DNA of 64,000 nucleotides from Phytophthora quininea (GCA_011947345.1 JAAVTG010000095.1:1-64000); one strand, 5' to 3'; numbered from the stretch's first letter, positions 21,565 to 30,875 are shown. Notes: generated by a model from the letters alone, not told the origin. Made by a program: numbers and translations.

Positions 21565-21843
21565 CTGAATTCTGCGAATGGATTCTTGATCAGATAGATT
21601 GTCTAAGCTACACCTTCCAGACGAGAGAATCCGCTAACTAGTTAATCAAATCATTTCAACTCAACTCAGAGCGTGTCCAAGCAGCAATTCCAAACGGTAG
21701 CAGGCGATTTGAGAGTGCGTTTCTTCAGAACTTTGAATATGCCGCTGCACCACCAACATTCTAGTAGTACTCGTACTATTTGCTTTGCGCAAAATGAAGT
21801 CTCCCACACAAACTTCATTGCTTATCTATTCGGCAGCAGCCGC

Positions 21844-22536
21844 TTAAGCCCCTACATTGCTTTGGCGTTTAAGAAATGCAATGTATCTATCGTAAAAATC
21901 GAGGTGCTGTCGTATCTTGGAGTTGGAAATCTTGAGCGCCGAGTAGACCGAGTCTGGACTAACCTTACCCCTCATCGCCCAAAACGCCCAGTACAAGTAA
22001 GCATCATCCCCTGCCGCCCTTTCGACGATACTCTTGATGTTATCGGGTACGAAGTGAATCGCGTTCTCCTGATCTCCTCTCTTGAGGGCTTTTTTGACGC
22101 CTTCCACGGCCTGTTCGAACGTTTTGACAATGAACTTTTCGTTCATCAGGTCATTCTTGAGCTTGGCTTCAGCTTTGGCGAGTTTGAGCGCCTCTTGAGC
22201 TTGTTTGACTCCAGGTGGTGTCTTCTTGGCTTCAGCTTTGGCGAGTTTGAGCGCCTCTTGAGCTTGTTTGACTTCAGGTGGTGTCTTCTTCACACCAAGT
22301 GTGTTCTTGATGGACGAAAGCGACAGTCTCTCTTCTTGGTCGGAATCAAGTGTTTCGAAGCCGCGTAGACGTCTTGCCTCGGTGTTTGGCACCGCCTCGA
22401 GTGAGCGTGCCAAACCTGGCGATCCCATTGTCAGGGTGTCGATGTCGTCAACACTAGCAGCCGAGGCGAGCAGACAGATTGCCAGCATGGCAACCGTCGT
22501 GATGGCGAGAATGAAGCGTGGCACAGGCAGACGCAT
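21844..22536 (-). CDS. Intact RXLR effector with 21-residue tandem duplication
   Basis: This is the only complete member of the local family: 230 residues with a signal peptide (hydrophobic 8-27), RRLR at 55-58 and EER at 68-70. An exact-phase 21-residue duplication (KKTPP(E/G)VKQAQEALKLAKAEA) lies at about 83-103 and 104-124. The C-terminal helical region (AYLYWAFWAM to FYDRYIAFL) ends in a Tyr-rich block resembling the terminal WY/LWY-type units of RXLR proteins. It is a predicted secreted host-translocated effector; the target is unknown. ATG at 22536 is supported by the conserved MRL start and an initiator 33-53 bases upstream. The tandem unit has no counterpart in the paralogues seen here. 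Confidence 0.92.
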   Translation of the reverse strand: MRLPVPRFILAITTVAMLAICLLASAASVDDIDTLTMGSPGLARSLEAVPNTEARRLRGFETLDSDQEERLSLSSIKNTLGVKKTPPEVKQAQEALKLAKAEAKKTPPGVKQAQEALKLAKAEAKLKNDLMNEKFIVKTFEQAVEGVKKALKRGDQENAIHFVPDNIKSIVERAAGDDAYLYWAFWAMRGKVSPDSVYSALKISNSKIRQHLDFYDRYIAFLKRQSNVGA

Positions 22537-22568
22537 GGAGAAGACGTGGAAGCTGCTTGTTGTTGTGA

Positions 22569-22589
22569 GAGAAAGTTTAAGAATGAGAA
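22569..22589 (-). promoter_or_regulatory. Oomycete initiator-like core promoter of the intact RXLR gene
   Basis: On the minus strand, TTCTCATTCTTAAACTTTC sits the same distance before the ATG as in the other copies and fits the oomycete CTCATTYY..WTTT initiator. The leader after it is CA/CT-rich. Confidence 0.6.
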
Positions 22590-22718
22590 CAAGCTTACGG
22601 GACTATGTGGGCGTTGTGGCCGGTTCAACATTGTCGCTTCACAGCATCTGGACGATACCAAATCCAACTGCACGATCAGATTGTACTGTATTGGAGTTGC
22701 TTGAGAATTATAATACCG

Positions 22719-23024
22719 ATGGCTGAATTTACGTCCCTTGAGGAAGCATACAGTTCGGACTCTATCTCAAACGAGTCTTCTTTGAGATGTGGACTACATG
22801 TACTGCCGAGACTGCCTGCTGTCCAGTCTTCCCTTCCCCGCTATATGTGCAAAATTTGGAGCACACGTTCTAAGAACCGCAGACCAGAATCTACACGGGC
22901 AGTATCACACCATCCTGCGCCGACTAAAGCGAACGTCACACTTCGGCAATTTCATCAACTGCAACCCAGAACTATTTCGCCTCCGACACGGTTAACTTCA
23001 CCTTCACGCTGCCCAACGCTCTAG
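22719..23024 (+). CDS. Unrecognised short ORF (MAEFTSLEE family), inverted copy
   Basis: This is identical in layout to 1360-1665, but on the opposite strand as part of the inverted block 22568-24370. The alternative Cys-containing frame (22789-22995) is also kept. No domain is recognised. Confidence 0.35.
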   Translation: MAEFTSLEEAYSSDSISNESSLRCGLHVLPRLPAVQSSLPRYMCKIWSTRSKNRRPESTRAVSHHPAPTKANVTLRQFHQLQPRTISPPTRLTSPSRCPTL

Positions 23025-23347
23025 CGTTGCATTCCAGACCTTAGATTTAGTATCGCAAATTGAGAACTCACAAATACTCGGTAATCGAAGCCCCCCAGAT
23101 GTACCGGGAGGCGCCTGCGAATCATCTGCTCGTGCATCGGATTTGAGGTTGTGAAAATGTATAATAGATTCATCATCATTGACACTCACTGTAGGATCCT
23201 AAGAGATCCCAACGGGATTCTCCTTGAGTAAACAGGTTGTAATCTCCTTGATTATCGTACATCGACACTGTTATTCAAACGACAAAACGTTGTATTTCCG
23301 AACTCGCTCCTCAAGGCAACAAGCAACTTCCCGTCTTAGCTTCCTCG

Positions 23348-24308
23348 ATGCGTCTGCCGATATTCCACTTGGTCTTCATTGCGACCTTTGTGTTGTTGAC
23401 GATCGGTAGTTAGCTCTCCTCAGCTGCGAGTGTTCCAGACACTGCGACTTTGAGGTCGTAAACTTCGACACAAGGGCTCATCCTCAACCAAAGCAACGGG
23501 GCGAGACGTCTACGAAGCCTCGAGTCAATCGACACCACCCCCAACTCCGTCGATGGGATTCAAGAAGAAAGGTTTTCGTTTTCGTCCATCAAGAACCTGC
23601 TTGGCGGTGGCGCGAATGGTTTGAAGAGGACGTCCGCGGAAGCTAAGCAAACACAGGCTGCTGCCAAGAAAGCCCAGGCAGCGATGAAGAAGGCTGAAGC
23701 GGAACTCAACCTGAAGCGTCTGATGAAGGACGACCCGGTAATTCATGATGTGATAGTACGAATATGCTTCGGAGACTTCACAGTCGGTTCACGACTATAC
23801 TTCCTCAGAGAACTAAATCCTGCCATCCAAAACTGCGTTCGTCCGGAATGCCAAGAGATCGAAACGGTAGAACACTGTTTTTCACGTGCCCGTCATTAGA
23901 ACCAATGTGGAGCGAACTATGGAGCCGGTGGTCGAGGTTCTTTGCGTCGACCTAAGCTGGAGGTTGCTACTCTTCCCAAGATTGCAAGACCTCCGCAGGA
24001 ACTGGAGAAGTGAGCACAAAGAACTGATACTTCTATGGAGGATCTACACAGCGATAGTGTTTCACGCAACATGGCGGCTCAGGAACGACATTCATTTCCA
24101 GGAAACGACAGCTGAAGTGCCAAATATTCTCGATCTGCTGAACTCGTTCAAGATGCACTACCAATTCCTCTACCAACACGCACATGAGCTTCATTGCAAC
24201 CGCGCTACCGTGGTCCGCGTGCTGCAAAACTTGGCTTTGATCCGCCAGAAAATAATATCCCGGAACCCATGCACCACTTGTGGACGACACGAACATAACT
24301 CTCACGGA
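23348..24308 (+). pseudogene. RXLR effector fused to a LINE 3' end (chimera, copy B)
   Basis: The frame from ATG 23348 runs through the signal peptide, GARRLR, QEER and Ala/Lys-rich helix into LINE zinc-binding sequence. Two in-frame stops interrupt it: TAG directly after the signal peptide, which is a Gln codon in copies A and C, and the shared TAA. Within the Cys/His cluster one base of a TTTTCTC stretch is lost, so the frame ends SRARH. A further lost A near 24230 alters the end. The LINE tail stops near 24370 with TTCCTCCT, then unrelated sequence follows. Confidence 0.82.
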
Positions 24309-25126
24309 TAGATAGCTTATCACCTTAAGACGAGAAATCCGCTAAACACTTCATCAATTCAATTTCCTCCTGATACTTACTAAAACGCGATAATATTCCA
24401 TTATTCGTCTGTCTGTGATGAAGATTGGTGCAGTTGCAATGATAGAATTCCTGATAGGCCTTCTTGTGTCGAGAGATCCATTATCTCCATGCAATTCACA
24501 AGTCATCCAGTGTTTGCTAAAACAAATTACTTCTTTGGAGTCTTGGCTATCATGTTTACCATTCCGATGTCTTTAGTTTTGAAGAAGACGCTGGCTCCTT
24601 CGATTGGGTTCCAGTGTTCGGCTTCTTGACGCTGATAGTTTTTCCATCCGCTCCCAACGCCTGTGGTTAAATTGTCTTCTATTTCGTGTCTATGTTTTTT
24701 TTCTATAGAGGCGAAACAAAACAAAGGAAAAGTTGTAATATTTGTTGGGAAAAGAAAAAGTTGTTGCTGCTGCCAGTGTTGGCGACCACTAATTGCCCCC
24801 CTCCAAAAAAAAATTTCGAGAAATTGCTGCATGCCCTCGTAGTTTCGCTTTGCTAATATGCCCCTCCCGAGGGTCGCAGCGGCGTTGCATGGGAGATACC
24901 CCAATCTACCGCCGAACCAAGTTGCGCCGCATGACATGGAGATGGTCACAAACGAAGAGTTGATGGAGCAAAGCGACGAAAGGATGATCAGGGCGCGCCC
25001 AAATTCTTCGTTAGCCGGGGGTCCCAGCAAACAAGCGTTCCACGGGCAGCTCGAAATTGCGTTCTTGTCTACAAGCATGGGCGCCACAACAATGGCCGAC
25101 ATGATTTTTGATGTTGAACCAGACTC

Positions 25127-25140
25127 AAAACGTACACTGT
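25127..25140. repeat. Target-site duplication, left of LINE insertion
   Basis: AAAACGTACACTGT occurs here and again at 26441-26454. The uninserted partner at about 48535 (reverse strand) has a single copy. This fixes both ends of the LINE. Confidence 0.9.
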
Positions 25141-26440
25141 TTTCGTTTTTCAGTGAGGTATATTGGTGTCATTTAGCTCTGTTGACTAACGACTCTCAAT
25201 GGCCTTGTCGACAGTCGTCCCTACCCGCCTGTCCTAATTACTCTAGTGCAGCTTCCCCTAGAGCCGCCTCCACCGTTAAGGCGTAAAGGCCCCGAACCCC
25301 GAAGAGTTCTCATGCTGCATCCTCTCGTGCCAGTGACCAATGTCACTAGTCGCATAGCTGTGCAAGCCGTTCCACTTGGAGGCCGTACCTTCGTGGAGAG
25401 GAGGTCGCCGCTGTATGCTGCTTTTAATCCATCGCCATGTTGGCCAGCATGTCTGCCATTCTGTTGTAAGCTCGAAGGTGGTGGTGCCATCGTAGCACTC
25501 CTAACTTGTCAGCTAACCGTATCTGCCAGAACAGAGGGATTAGGTGCCGTGCTCGTGGAGGTGTCCTCGTGTCCTGCTGTCGTATGGTAATGTTGCTGTC
25601 CCCGATGACGTGCAGCGGGAACCATCTGTGTTGATGACAGGCCTTCAATCCTTGCAGTAAACCCATATTTTCGGCCACTTTGTTAGTCGTCCTTGGTGAA
25701 GCATACGACATGCTGATCGCCCAGCATAACTCCACAGTCTCGCCTGCATCAGTCGACATTCGCACGACTACAGTACCGCTTCCTCCTGGGCCCGGGTTAC
25801 CTCTTGAGCCACCGTCGAAGAAGAGTAGGAATCGTGTTGGGCTGGGCCCGCCATACGTTCCTGGTACTGCAGTTGTTGTTCGCAGTGCATAGGTCAACGC
25901 CTTTGTGGCCCTCTCCATCGTCTTACCTTGCGGTCCTCCTTGGTGGTGGAGGTGCACGGTGGCGTAGCCATGTCGAAGTCTGGACGTCAGTGTGTTCGTG
26001 TGGTATGCCTTCGTCGTGTTATTGAGGGGATCAAAGTGGGCTACCCTCCACCTCCATACCGAGTGAAAGTAGAGAGCGACTCCGATTCGCCAACAACTTT
26101 CGGTCAGCATCGTTATTCCTGCTGTGAGTTTGTTCTTGTCCATCAGTGATAAGTGTAGGAACATGTCCGCAGCCACTTCATGCACACCTCCAGGAACATG
26201 TGGTAGCACGAGCCCGAAAAATGCCCCCTTGGTCTTAGTGAGTCTCAGCCCAGCAGCACGCCACTGGCGAAGAAAAATGCTGCGTAGATGCTCCGCTGCA
26301 GGGCAATTCCAGAACACATGAAGCAAATCTACGTGACTTTGCCTAGTGCAACTCGCATGCGGGCATCCTGTCTGGTCTTGGGTGGGGTCAAACAAGGAGA
26401 AGGCGTGGAGCTTCAGGCGGTGTAGAAGCTGCTCCCCCAA
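25141..26440 (-). mobile_element. 5'-truncated LINE with RNase H domain
   Basis: The insertion is bounded by 14-bp target-site duplications. It contains only the 3' third of a LINE: a zinc-binding cluster, a linker, an RNase H domain and a 3' UTR of about 280 bp ending in A-rich sequence (CACTGAAAAACGAAA on the minus strand). This family differs from the 9823-21664 LINEs, which lack RNase H. A 125-bp tail of the same family lies at 49220-49344. Confidence 0.9.
25424..26440 (-). CDS. LINE ORF2 C-terminal part with complete RNase H catalytic set
   Basis: The open frame actually starts at 26530, and its first 30 codons are host (Mutator-like) sequence. LINE coding begins at about residue 31. 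The cluster CPHASC...H...C is the RT-associated zinc finger. RNase H shows FFDGGSRGNPGPGGSG (Asp239 counted from 26530), VAEN (Glu287), VIGDS (Asp311) and NRMADMLAN (Asp360), so the D-E-D-D set is intact. It would remove RNA from the RNA/DNA hybrid. Lack of the RT domain makes it non-functional as an element. Confidence 0.88.
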   Translation of the reverse strand: MGEQLLHRLKLHAFSLFDPTQDQTGCPHASCTRQSHVDLLHVFWNCPAAEHLRSIFLRQWRAAGLRLTKTKGAFFGLVLPHVPGGVHEVAADMFLHLSLMDKNKLTAGITMLTESCWRIGVALYFHSVWRWRVAHFDPLNNTTKAYHTNTLTSRLRHGYATVHLHHQGGPQGKTMERATKALTYALRTTTAVPGTYGGPSPTRFLLFFDGGSRGNPGPGGSGTVVVRMSTDAGETVELCWAISMSYASPRTTNKVAENMGLLQGLKACHQHRWFPLHVIGDSNITIRQQDTRTPPRARHLIPLFWQIRLADKLGVLRWHHHLRAYNRMADMLANMAMD

Positions 26441-26454
26441 AAAACGTACACTGT
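26441..26454. repeat. Target-site duplication, right of LINE insertion
   Basis: This is the second copy of AAAACGTACACTGT, matching 25127-25140 exactly. Confidence 0.9.
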
Positions 26455-26964
26455 CGACTTGGATGAGAAGACGTGTACGTGTCTTCGTTTCAAGATAGTA
26501 TGCTCCCTTGCTTGAACGCCATGACTCCAATTTGCAAAGTTAATCTTAAGTATTTTGATTTGCCTATCTGACATACACTCCTCAAAAGACGCATGAAGAA
26601 GGAGTCGTGCTCGTTCCAAGTTTTAGCGTGAAGTCGTGTGTGTTTGTTTAGCTGCGCGCTGGAGCTTTATATGAATGAATATCCCAATTATCCGCGTTAG
26701 TTCGATGCAGATGTTTACTACGCCCGACATATCTATCTAAATCGCTTGTATCGAAGCTTTTAAATGTCTTCAAAGTTTGAAGTTCAAACGTCTTCGAGAT
26801 GGATTGGCAGCGACTCGAGCTTGCCTGGCTACATATACCTTCTTCAAACCGGACAGCATGTTGTTGGTTCTCCCCAAGAGTGACAATAGGAGATGGTGTT
26901 GTCTGGATAACACACCGCATACTTTCGAATTTGCCACTACCAAACGACTATACATTATCGATCG

Positions 26965-27982
26965 TCGCTTTCAGCAAGAACTTCGTATTGAATGGATAGA
27001 ACGAAGTCCCAGACACAAACTCCTTTGTTATCTATCCGACGAAGCCCCTGCTGCTCTAATAGGCCGTTTTAAACAATGCCTCGTAGCGATCGTAAAAGTT
27101 GCGATACGTAGGGCTGTTGGGGACCTTGAGCGTGATCCAGACGGTGTTGGGATGGACTTTACGGTTATTCAAGGCCCACAACACCTTGTACATGTACGCC
27201 TCGTCCTCCACCGCCTTGTCGACGATCCTCTTGAGATTCTCGGGGATGATCATTCGCTGAGCCTCATCCATCCTTGTTTTGCGGCTGTTATCTACGACTT
27301 TCAAGGCAGTTTTGAACGTATTGACGATGAACTTGTCGCTTTGCATGTTCTCCTTGAGCTTGGCTTCAGCTTTGGCGAGTTTGAGTGCCTCTTGGGCTTG
27401 TTTGACTCCAGGTGGTGTCTTCTTCACACCAAGCGCGTTCTTGATGGACGAAACCGACATCTCTCTTCTTGGTCGGAATCAAGTGTTTCGAAGCCCCGTA
27501 GACGTCTTGCCTCAGTGCTTGGCACCGCCTCGAGTGAGCGTGCCAACCCTGGCGATCCCATTGTCAAGGTGTCGATGTCGTCAACACTAGCAGCCGAGGC
27601 GAGCAGACCGATTGCCAGCATGGCAACCGTCGTGATGGCGAGAACGAAGCGCGGCACCGGTAGACGCATGGAGAAGAGTCTTCCCAGATGACGTCGAACT
27701 TGCTTGTTGTTGTAAGAGCAAATGTGAAGATGCTTACCGGTACAGTTCGGACAATTGTCCGGGACAATGCAGTTCATGCGATCGACTCGTCATCGTTGAT
27801 GGCGCGACTAGACTCTCATCCAATGCACGGACATATGTTCGGACAGATTAGAAGCTTGTACTTTGATAAACGATTCTCCACGCGGTATTATTCAACTCAT
27901 TCTCACTATATAATATAATATAACTCGGTAAGATATGGCACCTTCTCGTTGCGAAAACAACAAATTGCGGGAAGACAAACAT
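26965..27982. repeat. Direct duplicate of 50541-51564 (RXLR locus)
   Basis: The RXLR gene, its upstream region and about 100 bp of downstream sequence match 50541-51564 in the same orientation. Homology stops abruptly after GACAAACATTCT on the right, where pogo-like sequence begins here and unrelated sequence begins in the other copy. Confidence 0.88.
27056..27669 (-). pseudogene. RXLR effector broken by one-base deletion after EER
   Basis: ATG at 27669 starts a signal peptide, RRLR and DSDQEER like the intact paralogue. One G is then missing in the codons directly after EER, near 27461 (GAGAGATG where others have GAGAGGATG), and the protein runs out of frame to RTRLV. The downstream frame 27056-27460 keeps the whole C-terminal half (KKTPPGVKQAQEALKL, then ENLKRIVDKAVEDEAY and the Tyr-rich FYDRYEALF end). 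Without the lost base the gene would be of normal length, so the break may be recent or a consensus error. Confidence 0.88.
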
Positions 27983-28965
27983 TCTGTATACACTCAGAAG
28001 ACCCAGGTCTCAGCTTCGACAACAAGATCGTTGACGTCGGCGTCGCGAACTGGTAGCGTGCTTGACAATGGTTGCTTGCGAGGGCGCTTCCTCGACTTCT
28101 TCGGAGCTGCCACAGGCGGCTTATCATGGAGTGCCATGGCCGCCCGCTCTTTGTTTGTCGTGGTTTGGAGAGTTTTGCAGCATCTCGTGCAGCTTTAGCG
28201 GCTTGCTTGGCAAATTCCTTCGCTTGCCTCTCTTCAAGTTTTGCTTGCTTGGCATTTTCCTTCGCTTGCTTCTCTGCGAGTTTTGCTTGCTGTTCTTGAA
28301 GCATGTCCGCGTAGCTTAACAAGTCGCCGCCCGACACTTTTTCGTCGACAAAGTCGCTTTTGGGTCGCTTTTATGTGTGCGGCGCGAGGATCATCTTCAG
28401 CGACAAGTGCACGTCGTTGTCGAAGCCGCACTTGACAACATCCAAAGAGATGGCCGTCGAGTACCAATAGTTGAGGCCGAACGGGTGGAAGCAGTTTGAC
28501 GAACCACTTAAACCACTGCAGGAATATATCCCGGTACCTCCTTGATGCTGGTGGCTACCGCGGCCTTGTGAACAAGGTTACGGAACATGGCGGTGCCGAT
28601 CGACAGTCCGTGGGCAGAGCGATAAAAATCGCCTCGAGAAGCCCCTTATCGGCCCCGTCGTTGATGTACACGAGCTGAGGACCGCGGCGACAGTCGATAG
28701 GGATGTGTCCACGCACCGAAGCGATTCCCTTGACGTTGTACTTCTTGGCCGCCTCGCGAATTGGCATGCCTTGGTTTACAGCGCATACTGCAGCCAAGTA
28801 TAAATCTGCCGAAGAAGTGGTCGAAACAGCTGTCTGCAGAGACGTCATTGGCAGCGTTGGATGCTGGAAGGAGGTTGTTCGGAGGCCGGCGACGTTCGCA
28901 AAATGAAGTCTTGCTGGGACTGCGAGGGCTCGATCGAAACGGGAGAGCTTCCTCTCTCCATCCAT
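27906..28965 (-). pseudogene. Pogo-like transposase remnant with HTH and coiled coil
   Basis: The ATG-started frame 28555-28965 has a psq-type helix-turn-helix (LYLAAVCAVNQGMPIREAAKKYNV region), the DNA-binding start of pogo/Tc1-type DDE transposases. A separate frame, about 27980-28337, encodes a strong Lys/Gln/Ala coiled coil (KQAKLEERQAKEFAKQAAK). The catalytic DDE core expected between them is missing, and stops lie between the two parts, so the gene is internally deleted. Terminal inverted repeats were not identified. Confidence 0.6.
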
Positions 28966-29100
28966 GCCGCCGTAATTATGCTAGGAGCTGTAGTTCGTAA
29001 AAAATCGCTGATAAGGTGGAGCACTCCAAATCGGGCTTTGACTAAAATTTGTATACTTCATGTGTGGCCGGAAACATGTCTTGACCGGGATTGTGTCAGA

Positions 29101-29172
29101 CCCGGATACTGTATTGGAGTTGCTTGAGAATTATAATACCGATGGCTGAATTTACGTCCCTTGAGGAAGCAT
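29101..29172 (+). repeat. Fragment of the MAEFTSLEE segment
   Basis: About 70 bases match 22683-22752 (leader TACTGTATTGGAGTTGC, then the ATG and first ten codons), ending exactly where the SINE begins. It is a truncated copy of the segment found between the divergent RXLR loci. Confidence 0.8.
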
Positions 29173-29430
29173 ACAGTTGATTCAGATGCTTAACTTGTTT
29201 CCTGGTTGTTCTTATGGTGGTGGTGGGGGGTATTTGCTATTCTGAAATCTGATCTGTTGAATGATGATTGAATTTGAATGGGATATTTGAATGTGAAGTT
29301 AATCATTTCCTTTCTTCTGGATGTTTTCTGTAGGCCCTCGGCCCAGCAGCCCCCGCAGGGACTCGAACCCCAACCTGAGGGATGAACTTCGTGAGTTGTA
29401 TGCACAACCCACTGGGCCACCAGGAGGCCT
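29173..29430 (-). mobile_element. tRNA-derived SINE
   Basis: On the minus strand the head has a polymerase III A box (TGGCCCAGTGGG, 29408-29419) and a B box (GGTTCGAGTCC, 29359-29369) separated by 38 bases. A body that is not tRNA-like follows, ending near GAAACAAG..AAGCATCTGAATCA. The acceptor stem does not pair, so it is not a working tRNA gene. The body, without its head, recurs inverted at 46268-46364. tRNA-derived SINEs are known in Phytophthora. Confidence 0.75.
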
Positions 29431-29917
29431 GTTGGAATATGGATCAAGTCGACGACAGAGTCGAGGCTGCGAAGGGGCCTTTGTGGAAGGTTAAAGTAGG
29501 AAACGTTGGGTAGATCGCCCAGGCAGGTTAGCGCTCACTTCTAGATTGGTAAAGCCACTGACGAGGCCCCTCTTAAGATACTACGCTTGCCTCAGTATCT
29601 ACGGTTTCGAGCGCACTGAACAACAATCTCGTCATATAGGGGGGCAACAGTAGCAGATCCACTGGCACTACTGCAAGTACAAAAGTTTATAGCGACATAT
29701 TACTGCAGTCTTCCCTGCTTGGTCGAGGCGAGAGGACACAAATTATGATAAGCAATGTGTTCCGGTTGTGCAAAGAAGCAGCTCGTTATGAAAGTTTTGG
29801 GTTTTCTTCAAGCTTATGATGTTATCGCTGTCAACCACTAAATGTTGTTCATTGCTGTGAATGGGCCGAACCAAGTCCTTTGCTTATCTATCCTACAGCA
29901 CCCGCAAAAGCTTTACA
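29431..29917. other. No recognised gene
   Basis: About 490 bases between the SINE head and the 3' end of the next RXLR pseudogene. No coding or repeat signal was recognised on either strand. Confidence 0.4.
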
Positions 29918-30457
29918 CTACTTGGCGGCCTCGTAGCGATCGTCGTACTTAGCGGTGTTGGCAACCTTTAGCGAAATCCAGACGGTGTCCGGGCGAACCC
30001 TCCCGCGCCAAACACCTCGTCCATGAAAGCCTCGTTTCCCTCCGCCTTGTCGACGAGGCCTCATCTCCCTTTTACGGTCTTGTCAAAGTATTTTGAGGCC
30101 TTATTGAATGCATTGGCGATGAACTTGTCGCTTTGCAGCTGCTTGTTGAGCTTGCTTTCTGTTTTGGTGAGTTTGGTCAATTCTTGATCTCGTTTTGACT
30201 TCCGCGGACATCTTCTTCGCGCCAAACGCGTTCTTGATCGACGAAAGCGACACCCTTTCTTCCTCGTCGGGATCAGGTGCTTCGAAGCCGCGTAGACGTC
30301 TTGCCTCGGTGTTTGGCATTGCCTCGTGTCAAACCTGGAGATCCCATTGTCAGAATGTCGATATCTTCAAACTTGCGGCCGAGGAAAGCGAGCTACGGAT
30401 CGCCACAAAGACAACTGTAGCAACCGTGAAGACGAAGTGTGATATCGACAGACGCAC
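29918..30457 (-). pseudogene. Decayed RXLR effector without start codon
   Basis: The signal-peptide codons (RLSISHFVF and on) are present, but the expected ATG reads GTG at 30457. Frameshifts follow after the signal peptide. From MPNTEARRLRGFEAPDPDEEER the core motifs are in one frame (30101-30319), which is then lost again in the Lys/Gln-rich region. C-terminal remnants (AFMDEVFGA and a YDRYEAAK end at the TAG 29918) show that the gene was once full length. It is more diverged than its neighbours, so it is an older pseudogene. Confidence 0.82.
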
Positions 30458-30875
30458 GAAGGAAGCCTAGCAGATTGCCTTGGAGAGCGATTTCGAAATG
30501 ATAGCATGTATTTTGGTATTTCTCCAGTTGGCAAGAGATCCCGTATCAACCAGGATCTCGATTGAAGAAAACAAGTAGTCCTCTCATGGGATTCTACTAG
30601 GAGACCACCAATGACTTTCAAAAGGCTTGTTTACCAATTGTGTATGTATCTCGGGGTTCGATTTGGGTTGCACGTCAAGAATTGGTTGTCAGGAAGGTGA
30701 AGACATGAGACTGTAAACTCCACATAGCGCGGGTAGAAGCTGTGGGTTATGTCCGGCGTGAAGAGAGTGTTGGGTGTTGTTTACGTCCCGCAGGAAGTCA
30801 AGGGCTTGCTTTCAATATGTGTTACTAGTACTAAGAACATTCGCTTCGCAGCGTACTCCATGACCATGTTAAACA
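30458..30875. other. No recognised gene; left flank of duplication copy 2
   Basis: Upstream sequence of the decayed RXLR gene and unassigned DNA. The duplication with 1-9822 can be followed back to 30876, where copy 1 reaches the window edge; further extent cannot be tested here. Confidence 0.4.

Larger units (their letters stand above)
16218..21664 (+). mobile_element. LINE, right member of inverted pair, 5'-truncated
   Basis: Homology to the left member starts at about 16218, inside ORF1, and runs to the shared 3' end TTTCAACTCAA. It is therefore 5'-truncated, common for LINE insertions. No target-site duplication was found, because its 5' end abuts the other LINE rather than host sequence. 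It is oriented away from the left copy, so both 3' ends face outward. Confidence 0.88.
16218..21664. repeat. Inverted repeat, right arm (partner 9823-15269)
   Basis: The arm is collinear with the left arm and differs at only scattered bases, for example CCCCC against CCCC in the GPDG codons near 18930. Beyond its outer end the sequence enters the intact RXLR locus. Confidence 0.92.
24858..26525 (+). pseudogene. Mutator-like transposase C-terminal fragment, split by LINE
   Basis: The first part, 24858-25126, encodes MPLPRVAAALHGRYPNLPP to IFDVEPDSK. After the LINE the frame resumes at about 26455 with TWMRRRVRVF-type sequence because of a lost base. In copy Y the uninterrupted reading is YTVDLDEKTCTCLRFQD and then PCLN, a SWIM-type zinc finger (CxC...CxH) with Asn for the final His. 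SWIM fingers end MULE transposases. The catalytic domain is absent. Confidence 0.6.
24410..27110. repeat. Inverted duplicate X of 47935-49380 (Mutator-like unit with LINE insertion)
   Basis: Outside the LINE inserted at 25141-26440, this segment is the reverse complement of 47935-49380. It includes the distal end of an RXLR locus near 26980-27110. Each copy lacks the LINE insertion of the other, so each is an empty-site reference for its partner. X also has about 80 extra bases near 26525-26607. Confidence 0.88.

Noticed and set aside
21673..22368. A 231-residue plus-strand protein opposite the intact RXLR gene
   Set aside because: It is antisense to the RXLR coding region, which has signal peptide, RXLR, EER and promoter on the minus strand. 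The repeated LSLFDSRWCLL segments are just the reverse of the 63-bp duplication.
23224..23409. A small Cys-containing protein ahead of chimera copy B
   Set aside because: It overlaps the RXLR signal-peptide codons in another frame and starts from a non-ATG codon.
29335..29425. A working tRNA gene on the minus strand
   Set aside because: A and B boxes are good, but the acceptor stem does not pair and SINE body sequence follows directly; the body recurs at 46268-46364.
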